This document shows, piece by piece, positions 35,088-43,985 of a DNA stretch of 64,000 nucleotides. The notes beneath the pieces are model-generated. The model was not told the DNA's origin, did not search any database, and was given only the letters and a program-made list of their open reading frames with translations. The number at the start of each line of letters is the position of its first letter. Within the stretch, counting starts at the first letter, position 1. Source of the DNA: Bacteroidetes bacterium OLB9 (GTDB taxonomy: Bacteria > Bacteroidota > Bacteroidia > Chitinophagales > Saprospiraceae); NCBI GenBank assembly GCA_001567255.1, contig LNBW01000056.1, positions 183,053 to 247,052 of the forward strand. The letters run 5' to 3'. The position numbers and the translations under genes were made by a program.

Positions 35088-37469
35088 ATGGCTTCAACAG
35101 AATACACTCCTGGAAAGTATATTAGCAGTGAAAAGCAAGATAACGGAATTAATATTCAATCTGAGCATCAGGTAGAACTTAGGATTACTTTTTTAAGTAA
35201 TGATATTGTTAGGATAAGATATAGCACCGATGGTTATTTTGATGATGACTTTTCATACGGTGTGAGCGCAAAATTTGTTGCTGACAAAGTGGATGTGACT
35301 ATAAGTGAATATCCTGATCACATTAAAATTCAATCTGAAACACTGACTGTTCACCTGGATAAGAAGGATTTAAAAATAGCCTTTATTTCTCCTCAGGGGC
35401 ATATCATTTGTAGGGATGAGCGGGGCTTTCACTGGGAAGAACATGCTAGATATGGCGGCAATATTGTTAAAATGGGGAAGGTGGTTCAAGAAGGCGAACA
35501 CTATTATGGTATGGGTGATAAAACCATGCATCTAAACCTACGAGGTCGAAGAGTGACTAACTGGGCGATGGATACATATGGGTTTAAAAAGGAAGAAGAC
35601 CCTATCTATAAGGCTATTCCATTCTACACTGCTATACATAGCGGTATGGCTTACGGAATATTTTTCGATAATACGTTTAAATCTTTTTTTGATTTTGGCT
35701 CGGAAAGGAAGTTAGTGACCAGTTTTTGGGCAGAAGGAGGCGAGATGAATTATTATTTTATCAATGGCCCCGAATTGTTGGATGTGACTCGAAGATATAC
35801 TCGGCTCACAGGAGTACCAGACTTGCCTCCGTTATGGTCATTAGGTTATCATCAGTCAAAATGGAGCTATTATCCGGAGTCAAAAATTATGGGGATTGCA
35901 TCTAAGATGCGAAAGAACAAGATTCCATGTGATGCCCTTTATCTGGACATAGATTATATGGACGGGTTCCGATGTTTTACCTGGGATAAAACCAAGTTTC
36001 CTGATCCTGCTGGAATGATTGCTGGGTTGAAAGAACAGGGGTTTAAAACGGTAGTGATACTGGACCCGGGAATCAAAATTGACAAAGACTATGAGGTTTT
36101 TCAAGACGGATTACAGAAGGACTACTTCTGTCGAAGGGCTGATGGAATTCACCTCAAAGGCAATGTATGGCCTGGTGACTGTTATTTTCCTGACTTTACA
36201 AACCCCAAAGTGAGGAAATGGTGGGCACAACTGGTAAAAGAAATGGTGGAGGCTACAGGAATTGATGGTGTATGGAATGATATGAATGAGCCCGCTCTGT
36301 TGGAGACAGAAGGAAAGACATTTCCTGATGATGTCAGGCATGATTTTGATGGCCATTCATGTAGTCATCGAAAAGCCCATAATATATACGGTACTCAAAT
36401 GGTAAGGGCAACGCTCAAAGGCATGCGAAAGCAAAACGAGGCAAAACGTCCGCTGATAATTACACGAGCTGCGTATGCAGGTACACAGCGGTATGCTGCT
36501 ACCTGGACAGGAGACAATATAGCTTCATGGGAGCATCTGTGGATTGCTACCATGCAGTGTCAAAGACTAGCTGTAACAGGATATTCATTTGCCGGAGCGG
36601 ATGTGGGTGGTTTTATTGATCATCCTAGTTCAGAGTTGTTTATCAGGTGGATACAATTGGGTGTTTTTCAGCCATTTTTTAGAAACCATAGTTCAGGTGA
36701 TCATGGAGAGCAGGAGCCTTGGGCATTTGGTGAAGAAGCGTTGATTATTATTCGGAAATTTATTGAGCTAAGGTATCAGTTGCTTCCGTACCTATATACT
36801 GCTTTTTATAAATATATCACTGAATTTACTCCAATTCTACAGCCCATTTCTGTATTTGATCAGCATGACAGTGATACTTTATATAGAGGCGATGAATTTG
36901 TAGTGGGCGACCACTTACTAGTCTGCCCGGTTTTGGAACCCAATGCCCAGAGAAGATTTGTTTATCTACCTAAGGGTAGCTGGTATAATTTCTGGACTGA
37001 TCATCTGGTGTTAGGAGGAAAAGAGATAGATGTAGCAGCACCACTAGATAGTGTTCCACTTTTTGTAAGAGCAGGAGCAGTGATTCCTATGTTTCCTGTG
37101 ATGATGTATGTAGGTGAAAAAGCTATTGATCAGCTGACACTTCATGTGTATTATGGTGGTGAGAATGTGTATAGCTATCTTTATGAAGATTCTGGTGATG
37201 GTTATGATTACACAAAAGGTATATTTAATACTAAAACTTTCAGAACGCAATCTTCTGATACAGCATTTAGATTGTCATTAAAGGTGTCCGGACACTTTGA
37301 GCCTACTTACAGTTCTTATAAGATAATCATACATGGACTTCCTTTTTTGCCGGCTAAGATTCTGCTCAATGATAAAGCCATCGACCATCGCTCTGTCACG
37401 ATTAATAGGCAAACACTAACCATAGTAGCAGAACGAATATCATTTTTAAACATAGAAATTTTAAAGTAA
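35088..37469 (+). CDS. Glycoside hydrolase family 31 alpha-glucosidase
   Basis: A 793-residue retaining alpha-glycosidase. 'GVWNDMNEPALL' contains the nucleophile D398, and D476 in 'TWTGDNIASWEHL' is the expected acid/base. 'PLWSLGYHQSKWSYY' and 'DALYLDIDYMDGFRCFTWD' are the conserved early barrel strands, and 'GADVGGFIDHPSSELFIRW' follows. There is an N-terminal beta-sandwich (about 1-230) and C-terminal beta domains (from ~590). No signal peptide is visible, so it is cytoplasmic and probably acts on imported or stored alpha-glucans. No other glycan genes are adjacent. It follows the tRNA terminator after 35 bases; the DUF6089-type gene begins 47 bases downstream. Confidence 0.95.
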   Translation: MASTEYTPGKYISSEKQDNGINIQSEHQVELRITFLSNDIVRIRYSTDGYFDDDFSYGVSAKFVADKVDVTISEYPDHIKIQSETLTVHLDKKDLKIAFISPQGHIICRDERGFHWEEHARYGGNIVKMGKVVQEGEHYYGMGDKTMHLNLRGRRVTNWAMDTYGFKKEEDPIYKAIPFYTAIHSGMAYGIFFDNTFKSFFDFGSERKLVTSFWAEGGEMNYYFINGPELLDVTRRYTRLTGVPDLPPLWSLGYHQSKWSYYPESKIMGIASKMRKNKIPCDALYLDIDYMDGFRCFTWDKTKFPDPAGMIAGLKEQGFKTVVILDPGIKIDKDYEVFQDGLQKDYFCRRADGIHLKGNVWPGDCYFPDFTNPKVRKWWAQLVKEMVEATGIDGVWNDMNEPALLETEGKTFPDDVRHDFDGHSCSHRKAHNIYGTQMVRATLKGMRKQNEAKRPLIITRAAYAGTQRYAATWTGDNIASWEHLWIATMQCQRLAVTGYSFAGADVGGFIDHPSSELFIRWIQLGVFQPFFRNHSSGDHGEQEPWAFGEEALIIIRKFIELRYQLLPYLYTAFYKYITEFTPILQPISVFDQHDSDTLYRGDEFVVGDHLLVCPVLEPNAQRRFVYLPKGSWYNFWTDHLVLGGKEIDVAAPLDSVPLFVRAGAVIPMFPVMMYVGEKAIDQLTLHVYYGGENVYSYLYEDSGDGYDYTKGIFNTKTFRTQSSDTAFRLSLKVSGHFEPTYSSYKIIIHGLPFLPAKILLNDKAIDHRSVTINRQTLTIVAERISFLNIEILK

Positions 37470-37516
37470 TTTTGCACTTTTATACCACAAGGTTAAGAGA
37501 ATGCGTTAATAACAAC

Positions 37517-38338
37517 ATGAAAATTCAGTATAAAATATTTTTTTGCATTTTGGGATGTATGTTGCTCGTCTCTGAGAGTAGGGCGCAGCGAGGCTATGAG
37601 CTGGGAGGTTGGATTGGTATGAGTTCGTATTTTGGTGATTTGAATACGGAACTAAAGATCGTTAAGCCAGGGTTAGCATTGGGTATAATTGCAAGGCGCA
37701 ATATTAATTCCAGGATTACATTGAGAACATCACTTAATTATGGAAGAGTGGGTGCTGATGACGCGAATTCTAAGAATAATTTTGAACGAAACCGCAATCT
37801 GAGTTTCAGATCTAATATTTTTGACTGGTCAAATGTCATAGAGTTTAACTTCTTTAGTTACGAACATGGGCATCCAACTTATAATAAAACGCCCTATTTT
37901 TTTGGTGGTTTTAATATCTTTCATTATAATCCTACTGCAGAGCTGGATGGTAGAAGATATCAGTTGAGAAAGTTAGGGACAGAAGGGCAGCCACTCGGCA
38001 AAGAATATGCCTCAATAAGTGCGGGACTGATTTTGGGCGGTGGTTTTAAATTCGATATTAATCGAGATGTTAGTGTCAACATTGAAGTGAGTACTAGATT
38101 TTTAAAAACAGACTATTTAGATGATGTCAGTTCAGTTTATCCGGACAAACAAACACTGGGAGATACAAGAGGCCCGATAGCTGTGGCGCTTTCGGATCGA
38201 TCTCTGGTAGAAGGTCAAGGTGCATCCGGAAGACAAAGAGGTGATACCAAATCCAATGATAGGTATGCTTTTTTTGGAGTGTCAGTGATGAGGTACTTTG
38301 GAGGCATACAATGTCCTGAAATATCAAAAATTAGATAA
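37517..38338 (+). CDS. DUF6089-type outer membrane beta-barrel protein
   Basis: About 273 residues from ATG 37517, which gives a signal peptide (IQYKIFFCILGCMLLVSESR then AQ). The upstream extension to 37472 is charged and not preferred. The N-terminus of the mature part, 'RGYELGGWIGMSSYFGDLNT', and the segment 'PYFFGGFNIFHYNPTAEL' are characteristic of the Bacteroidota DUF6089 family, predicted barrels seen near gliding or T9SS-associated genes. 'RYAFFGVSVMRYFGGIQCPE' at the end replaces a terminal aromatic. The role is not established. It is probably co-transcribed with the GH31 gene 47 bases upstream. Confidence 0.8.
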   Translation: MKIQYKIFFCILGCMLLVSESRAQRGYELGGWIGMSSYFGDLNTELKIVKPGLALGIIARRNINSRITLRTSLNYGRVGADDANSKNNFERNRNLSFRSNIFDWSNVIEFNFFSYEHGHPTYNKTPYFFGGFNIFHYNPTAELDGRRYQLRKLGTEGQPLGKEYASISAGLILGGGFKFDINRDVSVNIEVSTRFLKTDYLDDVSSVYPDKQTLGDTRGPIAVALSDRSLVEGQGASGRQRGDTKSNDRYAFFGVSVMRYFGGIQCPEISKIR

Positions 38339-38405
38339 CTAAAAATTTATTTAGATCTAGTTTGAACTTTTTTTAATTTTTTTGTTTAGCTAAAAAGTGA
38401 TAAAA

Positions 38406-38804
38406 ATGAATAGATTACTTGCTTTCCTCTTTGTAGTTTTGATTTTTTCTGCTTGCAAGAAAGAAGAGTTTGATGCCTCAAATAGTAATTTAAAAGCTAT
38501 AAATTCACTTTCCGAGTTTGATACGGAAATCAGTAGCGGTGTATCCATGATTTTCTTTCATGCTACATGGTGTTCTATTTGTAAAAAACAACGACCAGCG
38601 GTTGAAGCCACAGCTCTGGATGCATCATTGTCTTTTGTTAAGTTCAGACAAGTAGATACAGATGATCAAAAAGATATAGTGAATAAGTATAATGTTCCCG
38701 GACAACCGGTAATCATCATGTTTAAAAACGGAGAAGAGCGAAAAAGACTAGTCGGCTCTGGTCATAGTCAGGCTGAACTGACCGACTATTTGAAAGCGTT
38801 ATAA
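38406..38804 (+). CDS. Thioredoxin-fold lipoprotein
   Basis: A 132-residue lipoprotein with lipobox FSAC (C17) after a hydrophobic segment, followed by KKEEF. The mature part is a thioredoxin domain: 'MIFFHATWCSICKKQRPAVE' with the redox pair C56-x-x-C59 and 'YNVPGQPVIIMF' with the cis-proline region. Membrane-bound periplasmic thioredoxins of this kind reduce or relay electrons to other envelope proteins. GTG at 38397 is an alternative start, but the ATG gives a better signal. The stop overlaps the convergent DUF1232 gene by six bases (TTATAA). Confidence 0.88.
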   Translation: MNRLLAFLFVVLIFSACKKEEFDASNSNLKAINSLSEFDTEISSGVSMIFFHATWCSICKKQRPAVEATALDASLSFVKFRQVDTDDQKDIVNKYNVPGQPVIIMFKNGEERKRLVGSGHSQAELTDYLKAL

Positions 38805-39239
38805 CTTTGCATCTACGCTTTCGAGTACACTTAGATCTTCAATCTTAATCAAGGACTGTAATTTTGCTTTAGCTATTGATTTGATGTCGTCATCAATATA
38901 ACATGCGATCGTAACCAGACCGAAACTCAAGACGCCTAAGTCATCGGTAAAACCAAGAAAAGGAGTTAAATCGGGAATACTGTCAATCGGAGATAAAAGA
39001 TAGGCAAAAGCACCAAGTATGATGCGTCTAGCCCACTTAGGCGTGTTTTTTGATTTGTAGGCAAAAATCATCAAAAGAGTGGAATATATCAATTGAACAC
39101 TCATATGTTTGACATGCTCAGTGATGAAATAAATGACCTTTTGTACCATGTTCACATGTAATTGTCTTAAGAATAAATAAACCCAGAGTCTTATAACAAA
39201 AAATGGGTCAAAATAATTCCTTAGTAAGGTGATGCCCAA
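38799..39239 (-). CDS. YkvA-like DUF1232 membrane protein
   Basis: A 146-residue protein with the DUF1232 signature 'GAFAYLLSPIDSIPDLTPFL' followed by GFTDDLGVL, forming two hydrophobic helices around a P-I-D-x-I-P-D turn. The family is widespread and has no established function; some members are linked to envelope stress or transport. The start is uncertain, because the first 25 residues are not part of the domain and an internal ATG at 'MVQKVIYF' is possible. Its 3' end overlaps the thioredoxin lipoprotein gene. Confidence 0.8.
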   Translation of the reverse strand: MGITLLRNYFDPFFVIRLWVYLFLRQLHVNMVQKVIYFITEHVKHMSVQLIYSTLLMIFAYKSKNTPKWARRIILGAFAYLLSPIDSIPDLTPFLGFTDDLGVLSFGLVTIACYIDDDIKSIAKAKLQSLIKIEDLSVLESVDAKL

Positions 39240-39284
39240 ATAAGTGAAAAGGAAAGAAGAGGTGCATGAATAAAAGCTTCATGA

Positions 39285-40004
39285 TCATTTTGACCAGATA
39301 TTGTATTTTAATATACAGTAAATAGCTCTAAAACCATCTTTCCAGTTGATTTTTTTTCCCTCGGCATAAGTTCTCCCATAGTAAGAGATACCTACTTCGT
39401 AAATCCTAATATTGGGCTTGCGTGAAATTTTAGCAGTGACTTCCGGCTCAAAACCAAACCTTTTTTCTCTTAGGTGAAGACTTTTGATGATATCGGCTTG
39501 CCATAATTTATAGCAAGTTTCCATATCAGTAAGATTGAGGTTTGTCAATGCATTGGAACAAAAAGTCAGAAATTTGTTGCCGATAGAATGCCAGAAAAAT
39601 AAAATACGATGAGCATTACCACCTGAAAACCTAGAACCGTACACCACATCAGCAAAACCATCAATTACAGGCTGAAGCAAGAGATTAAATTCTTTAGGAT
39701 CATACTCCAGGTCGGCATCTTGCACGATAATATAATCGCCCGTTGCCTCCCGTATGCCGGTATGTAGTGCTGCTCCCTTGCCCTGATTAATGTCGTGTTT
39801 AAAATATGCGATTTCAATATCTGGTCTTGACGCTTTAAATTCAAGTACTTTTTCTTCTGTCCTATCTTTGGAGCAATCATTCACAACGATAATCTCTTTA
39901 GTAAAATTTCCTATCAATTGCACCTCGCAAACGGATTTTAATACCGTTTGTATGGTCTTTTCTTCGTTGTAAGCGGGTATAATGACGGAAAGTTTCGATG
40001 CCAT
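39285..40004 (-). CDS. Glycosyltransferase family 2 (polyprenyl-phosphate glycosyltransferase-like)
   Basis: A 239-residue GT-A enzyme. 'LSVIIPAYNEEKTIQTVLKS' is the nucleotide-binding N-terminus and D96-A-D98 in 'IVQDADLEYDP' is the metal-binding DxD. 'YGSRFSGGNAHRI' and 'DMETCYKLWQADII' are typical of the dolichol/undecaprenyl-phosphate mannose or glucose synthase branch. There is no C-terminal membrane domain, so it is a soluble or peripheral form. It probably loads a sugar on a lipid carrier for envelope glycans or glycoprotein modification. A minus-strand TACTTTTG at 40149-40156 could serve as its promoter. Confidence 0.9.
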   Translation of the reverse strand: MASKLSVIIPAYNEEKTIQTVLKSVCEVQLIGNFTKEIIVVNDCSKDRTEEKVLEFKASRPDIEIAYFKHDINQGKGAALHTGIREATGDYIIVQDADLEYDPKEFNLLLQPVIDGFADVVYGSRFSGGNAHRILFFWHSIGNKFLTFCSNALTNLNLTDMETCYKLWQADIIKSLHLREKRFGFEPEVTAKISRKPNIRIYEVGISYYGRTYAEGKKINWKDGFRAIYCILKYNIWSK

Positions 40005-40161
40005 ATAAGTTTTATTGTGTCTATTTTATAATCAAAACAAGTTGTTTGTTGTTGTGTTTTTTGATTCATTTTTCAGAACTGGATGAGTGCCAATTAAAAG
40101 ATGTGGTTTGCATACGAAATAGCACTCTTAGGTTTATTACATTAACGACAAAAGTACGCAA

Positions 40162-41251
40162 ATGCAATTTCATAATTTACATATACATAAAATTATTTCT
40201 GAAACGCCGGACTCTAAGACATTTCTATTTGAAATCCCTGAGGATTTAAGGGAAGCTTACAGACATATTCCCGGGCAACATCTTACTATCAGATTGGAAA
40301 AAAACGGGACTGAAATCAGAAGGACCTACTCTATATGTACAGAGGTGGATGACCCATTCCCTGGCATTACGGTCAAAAAGGTGAAAAATGGCTATGCTTC
40401 TAATTTTTTATGTAATGAATTAATAGAAGGTGACATTTTGGATGTGATGACACCGGATGGACTTTTTGTATTAGAAACCAAGCCGGAAGCAAAGAGGGAT
40501 TTTTATTTTATAGCTGCTGGTAGTGGAATCACTCCTATAATGTCGATGATAAGGACTGTTCTAAAAAAAAGAGCCTGGCAGTCACTGTCACCTCCTGTAT
40601 GGCTCCAGAGATGAAAAGAATATTATATTTAAAGACGTGTTAGATCAACTAGCTGAAGTGTATAAAGACCGATTTACGGTGGTTTATGTATTAAGCCGCC
40701 CACTTGTCAGAAAGGAAGGTGGTTTTGCCGGTCTTTTTGCTAGAAAAATCGTGGACTGGAAAGGTAAGACAGGCAGAGTTTCAACAGAATTTATCAATGC
40801 GTTTTTAGCTGATCATCCCGCACGAACTAACGAAGCAAATTTTTATTTATGTGGACCTGGAGATTTAATAGAGCGGACAGAAAATTACCTTTTGTTAAAG
40901 AATATAGACAAAAAGCATATCCATAAAGAGTATTTTATAAAAGAAAGGCACGAATCCTCCAATGCTGGAGTTGATTCCGGCCGGGTGACCGTGACACTAG
41001 ATGGTGATACTTTTGATATTGAAGTGCCAAAGGGTAAGACAATACTCCAGGTGTTGATTGATATGAAAAAAGATCCACCCTATTCTTGTACCAGTGGTTC
41101 ATGCTCGACTTGTATGGCTAAAGTAAAAGAAGGACAGGTCGTGATGGATGCATGTTATGCCCTGGATGATGATGAGATTGCAGCAGGTTATATCCTTACA
41201 TGCCAGTCACATCCTACAACAGATAAAGTTGTGATAACATATGATGAATAG
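40162..41251 (+). pseudogene. PaaE-like flavin/ferredoxin oxidoreductase, frameshifted
   Basis: Restoring one frame gives a ~362-residue FAD- and [2Fe-2S]-dependent NAD(P)H oxidoreductase, the length of phenylacetyl-CoA epoxidase reductase (PaaE) relatives. It has the FAD motif 'RRTYSICTE', the NAD(P) motif 'GSGITPIMSM', the 'YLCGPGDL' motif, and a C-terminal ferredoxin with 'CTSGSCSTC' and a fourth cysteine in 'LTCQSHP'. The first frame stops at 40614 and the rest resumes at about 40571 in another frame ('EPGSHCHLLYGSRDEKN'). One A too many in the A8 run 40563-40570 explains it. No paa genes are near, so the partner is unknown. It may be intact in reality. Confidence 0.88.
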
Positions 41252-41361
41252 TGGCAAGTGTAAAAGCTATATGGGCTGAACATAAATTGTATGAATGAAA
41301 CTATTTGCAATGATTGAGAGTTGATAAGAAATAGGGTTTTATGCCTATTTTATCATGACAA

Positions 41362-41736
41362 ATGGCTCAAAAATGGTGGAAATATAAAAACGTTGAAGGT
41401 CCTGATTATTATGTAGGATTATACCATGGAGATGAGTCCGGACATTTACTTATTTACGTTGGTGAAAAAATAATCGTTATAGATTTCAATGTAAAATCAC
41501 CAAGCCAGTATCATTTTATGTTAGGTACAGACACCTTTAAATTAAAAATTGACCCTCAGGCTGTTGATCAATACACACTCTATAATGAAACGCTTGATAT
41601 TAAAGTAAATGAAGAAAACGTCGAGCGAACGACTATAAAAAATAACGATAGGCGGAATGTTATGCTGATGATTATATCAGGATTCATTTTGCTTATCTTA
41701 TTTTTATTCTGGATAGTTAGAATTATATTTCATTAA
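41362..41736 (+). CDS. Conserved small protein with C-terminal membrane anchor
   Basis: 124 residues. The first ~95 are soluble and beta-rich ('KYKNVEGPDYYVGLYHGDES', 'KIIVIDFNVKSPSQYHFML'), then a single C-terminal hydrophobic helix (MLMIISGFILLILFLFWIVR). It has no signal peptide, so it is probably a tail-anchored inner membrane protein facing the cytoplasm. I do not recognise a family. It stands between the frameshifted reductase and the transporter array, with over 100 bases of gap on either side. Confidence 0.65.
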   Translation: MAQKWWKYKNVEGPDYYVGLYHGDESGHLLIYVGEKIIVIDFNVKSPSQYHFMLGTDTFKLKIDPQAVDQYTLYNETLDIKVNEENVERTTIKNNDRRNVMLMIISGFILLILFLFWIVRIIFH

Positions 41737-42024
41737 TCTATCTGATTTAAACATACTACACACAAAAAGAGTAAAAAGATTCATTGTTGATAAAAAAATA
41801 TTTACTTTTAGCGCCGAAATAATGGATTTGCTTTAAAGGTAAAGCGTATTCAGATTAAATTTTAGAAGCCATCTAGAATATTATTGGCTGATATCATATT
41901 AAGACTTAAAAACTATACTGAAGATGGTTTTTGTTTAGGCCAAAAACAGAATATTATATCTTCATTTGTATAGGTTAGTTTTCATTTTTTAATCAAAATT
42001 CGTAAAAGTAAAAAGTATTAGAAC
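41737..42024. other. Leader region before the POT transporter array
   Basis: 288 bases of AT-rich sequence without a gene. TACTTTTA (about 41808-41815) with TTG boxes upstream is a one-mismatch promoter candidate, which would give a leader of about 200 bases. No riboswitch fold was recognised. Confidence 0.35.
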
Positions 42025-43932
42025 ATGTTGAATCCGGATTACAAATTTATGCTTATAGCTTGGCTATGTGTAGCCATTTGGGTAGGTTTTGTGATTTTTT
42101 CTAATCGTAAAACACATCCTAAGGCACTCTTTATTCTGTTTATGGTTGAGTTGTGGGAAAGATTTTCATACTATGGAATGAGAGCCCTTTTAGTCCTCTA
42201 TATGACAGCCAATCTTATAGCTGGAGGTTTTGAATTTAATGATGCCAAAGCATATGGAATATATGGTGCATACGGTGCGCTGGTGTATCTAACACCCATA
42301 GTTGGTGGATATTTTGCTGATAAGCTCATAGGATTCAGAAAAGCAATAGTGATTGGATCATTATTGATGGCGGCAGGACAATTTACTTTGTTTTTAAATA
42401 ATCAAACCACTTTTTTCCTCGGACTTGCACTGCTAGTTGTAGGAAACGGCTTCTTCAAGCCCAATATATCCTCAATGGTAGGCCGGTTTTATAAAGATGG
42501 AGATAAGAGAAGAGATGGTGCCTTCACGCTTTTTTATATGGGGATCAACATGGGCGCATTTTTAGCGCCACTAACTTGCGGTGCCATAGGTGAAAATGAA
42601 GGTTGGCAGTATGGATTTTTGACTGCCGGTATTGGTATGTTAGTTGGGTATTTATTCTTTGTTTGGGGTAAGAGTACAGGTGCTTTTGAGTCAATCGGTA
42701 TAGAGCCAGATGAGAAGCCTTCAAAGAATGTGATTAAAGCAGTACCCAATAATATTCTTCCTTATGCAGCCATCTTAATAATGATAGCACTGGCTTGGGT
42801 TTTAATTATCAATAATGATGTAGTGGATGTCATGCTTGCTATCTTAGCTGTAGGTATCATAGGTTATTTATTAATGCGTGCCAGGAAGATGGAAACAGTG
42901 GCCAAAGAGAGGATTTGGGTTGTTGTTATTCTCTTATTGTTTACCACAGTCTTCTGGACGTTCTTTGAACTTGCGGGATCAGCGCTGAACTTGTTTACAG
43001 CAAGAAACGTTGACAGAACGCTTTTTGGTTTTGATATTAAAACTACTTTTTTCCAGTCCTTCAATCCACTGTTTATTATGTTGTTTGCGCCTGTATTTTC
43101 CTGGATATGGATAAAGCTAGCCGACAATGACAAAGAACCGGCTGCGCCATATAAATTTGGCATTGGTCTGGTATTGTTAGGCCTCGGATTTTTAGTTTTG
43201 ACACTTGGTAGCGGATATGCAACGCATGGAATGGTACCTGCATTATTTATAGCATTCCTTTATCTGCTTCACACACTTGGTGAATTGACATTATCCCCCG
43301 TTGGATTATCACTGGTGACTAAGTTGTCACCTAAATATATGGTTGGGTTTATGATGGGTATCTGGTTTTTATCATCTTCCATTGCCCATCAGGGCGGAAA
43401 GCATATTGCTAAACTAACTACAGTAAACGAGCAAACAATAGTGGAAAGTGAAGCATTCAAAAATTCAGATATAGATCCTGATTTAAAATCTGTACTATTA
43501 CAAGATGATATTAAGAATAAACTAGCTTCTTCATCCTTGGAAAATGTACTTATTTCTGATGAATTTATTAATAAAATTAATGCCATCAATCCTGAAAAAC
43601 AGTATGCAAAATCAAATGTAACCATCCGAGAGATCCTTAAGGAATCAGAGCAATACAAAGGCGCAAAAAAAGAAGCAATGGAAGCATCGGCGGTAGTTTC
43701 TTTTCTCTCCAGAGCTTCAGATGCTAAAACATTAGAGGTCAATACCATTAAAGAATTTGAAAAGCTAATAGGGGCATCACCAGTGAGTGAAATAGGAGAC
43801 GCTATCAAGAGTGCCTCTTTAAATAAAGGAATATCTGTTTTTACTTCATTGGGATTTATTGCAATCGGTTGTGGAGTAATATTATTTATCATGGGGCCAT
43901 TTATTAGTAGATGGATGCATGGCATTAAATAA
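42025..43932 (+). CDS. POT/PTR family peptide transporter, member 1
   Basis: A proton-coupled oligopeptide transporter of the major facilitator superfamily, 635 residues. The ExxERF motif is in 'ELWERFSYYGMRALLVLYM', and the PTR2 signatures are 'GNGFFKPNISSMVGRFY' and 'DGAFTLFYMGINMGAFLAP'. The late 'TLGELTLSPVGLSLVTKLSP' supplies the peptide-contacting glutamate region. A ~130-residue charged, helical insert lies between the penultimate and last membrane helices (after ISSS-type segment 'SIAHQGGKHIAKL'), before 'GFIAIGCGVILFIMGP'. It is the first of four consecutive POT genes. Uptake of di- or tripeptides is the most likely role. Confidence 0.93.
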   Translation: MLNPDYKFMLIAWLCVAIWVGFVIFSNRKTHPKALFILFMVELWERFSYYGMRALLVLYMTANLIAGGFEFNDAKAYGIYGAYGALVYLTPIVGGYFADKLIGFRKAIVIGSLLMAAGQFTLFLNNQTTFFLGLALLVVGNGFFKPNISSMVGRFYKDGDKRRDGAFTLFYMGINMGAFLAPLTCGAIGENEGWQYGFLTAGIGMLVGYLFFVWGKSTGAFESIGIEPDEKPSKNVIKAVPNNILPYAAILIMIALAWVLIINNDVVDVMLAILAVGIIGYLLMRARKMETVAKERIWVVVILLLFTTVFWTFFELAGSALNLFTARNVDRTLFGFDIKTTFFQSFNPLFIMLFAPVFSWIWIKLADNDKEPAAPYKFGIGLVLLGLGFLVLTLGSGYATHGMVPALFIAFLYLLHTLGELTLSPVGLSLVTKLSPKYMVGFMMGIWFLSSSIAHQGGKHIAKLTTVNEQTIVESEAFKNSDIDPDLKSVLLQDDIKNKLASSSLENVLISDEFINKINAINPEKQYAKSNVTIREILKESEQYKGAKKEAMEASAVVSFLSRASDAKTLEVNTIKEFEKLIGASPVSEIGDAIKSASLNKGISVFTSLGFIAIGCGVILFIMGPFISRWMHGIK

Positions 43933-43948
43933 TAATAAAACTAAACAA

Positions 43949-43981
43949 GGCGAGAGACTTCATTAGGAGGTCTCTTGTTTT
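43949..43981 (+). terminator. Weak hairpin between POT genes 1 and 2
   Basis: GAGAC and GTCTC arms with additional ACAA/TTGT pairing flank a loop and are followed by four T. This may be a partial terminator or processing site inside the array. Confidence 0.4.
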
Positions 43982-43985
43982 CATT

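Noticed and set aside
43389..43925. 178-codon minus-strand frame
   Set aside because: It lies entirely inside the first POT transporter gene, in the segment coding its soluble insert. Codon content follows the plus-strand protein and no domain is recognisable.
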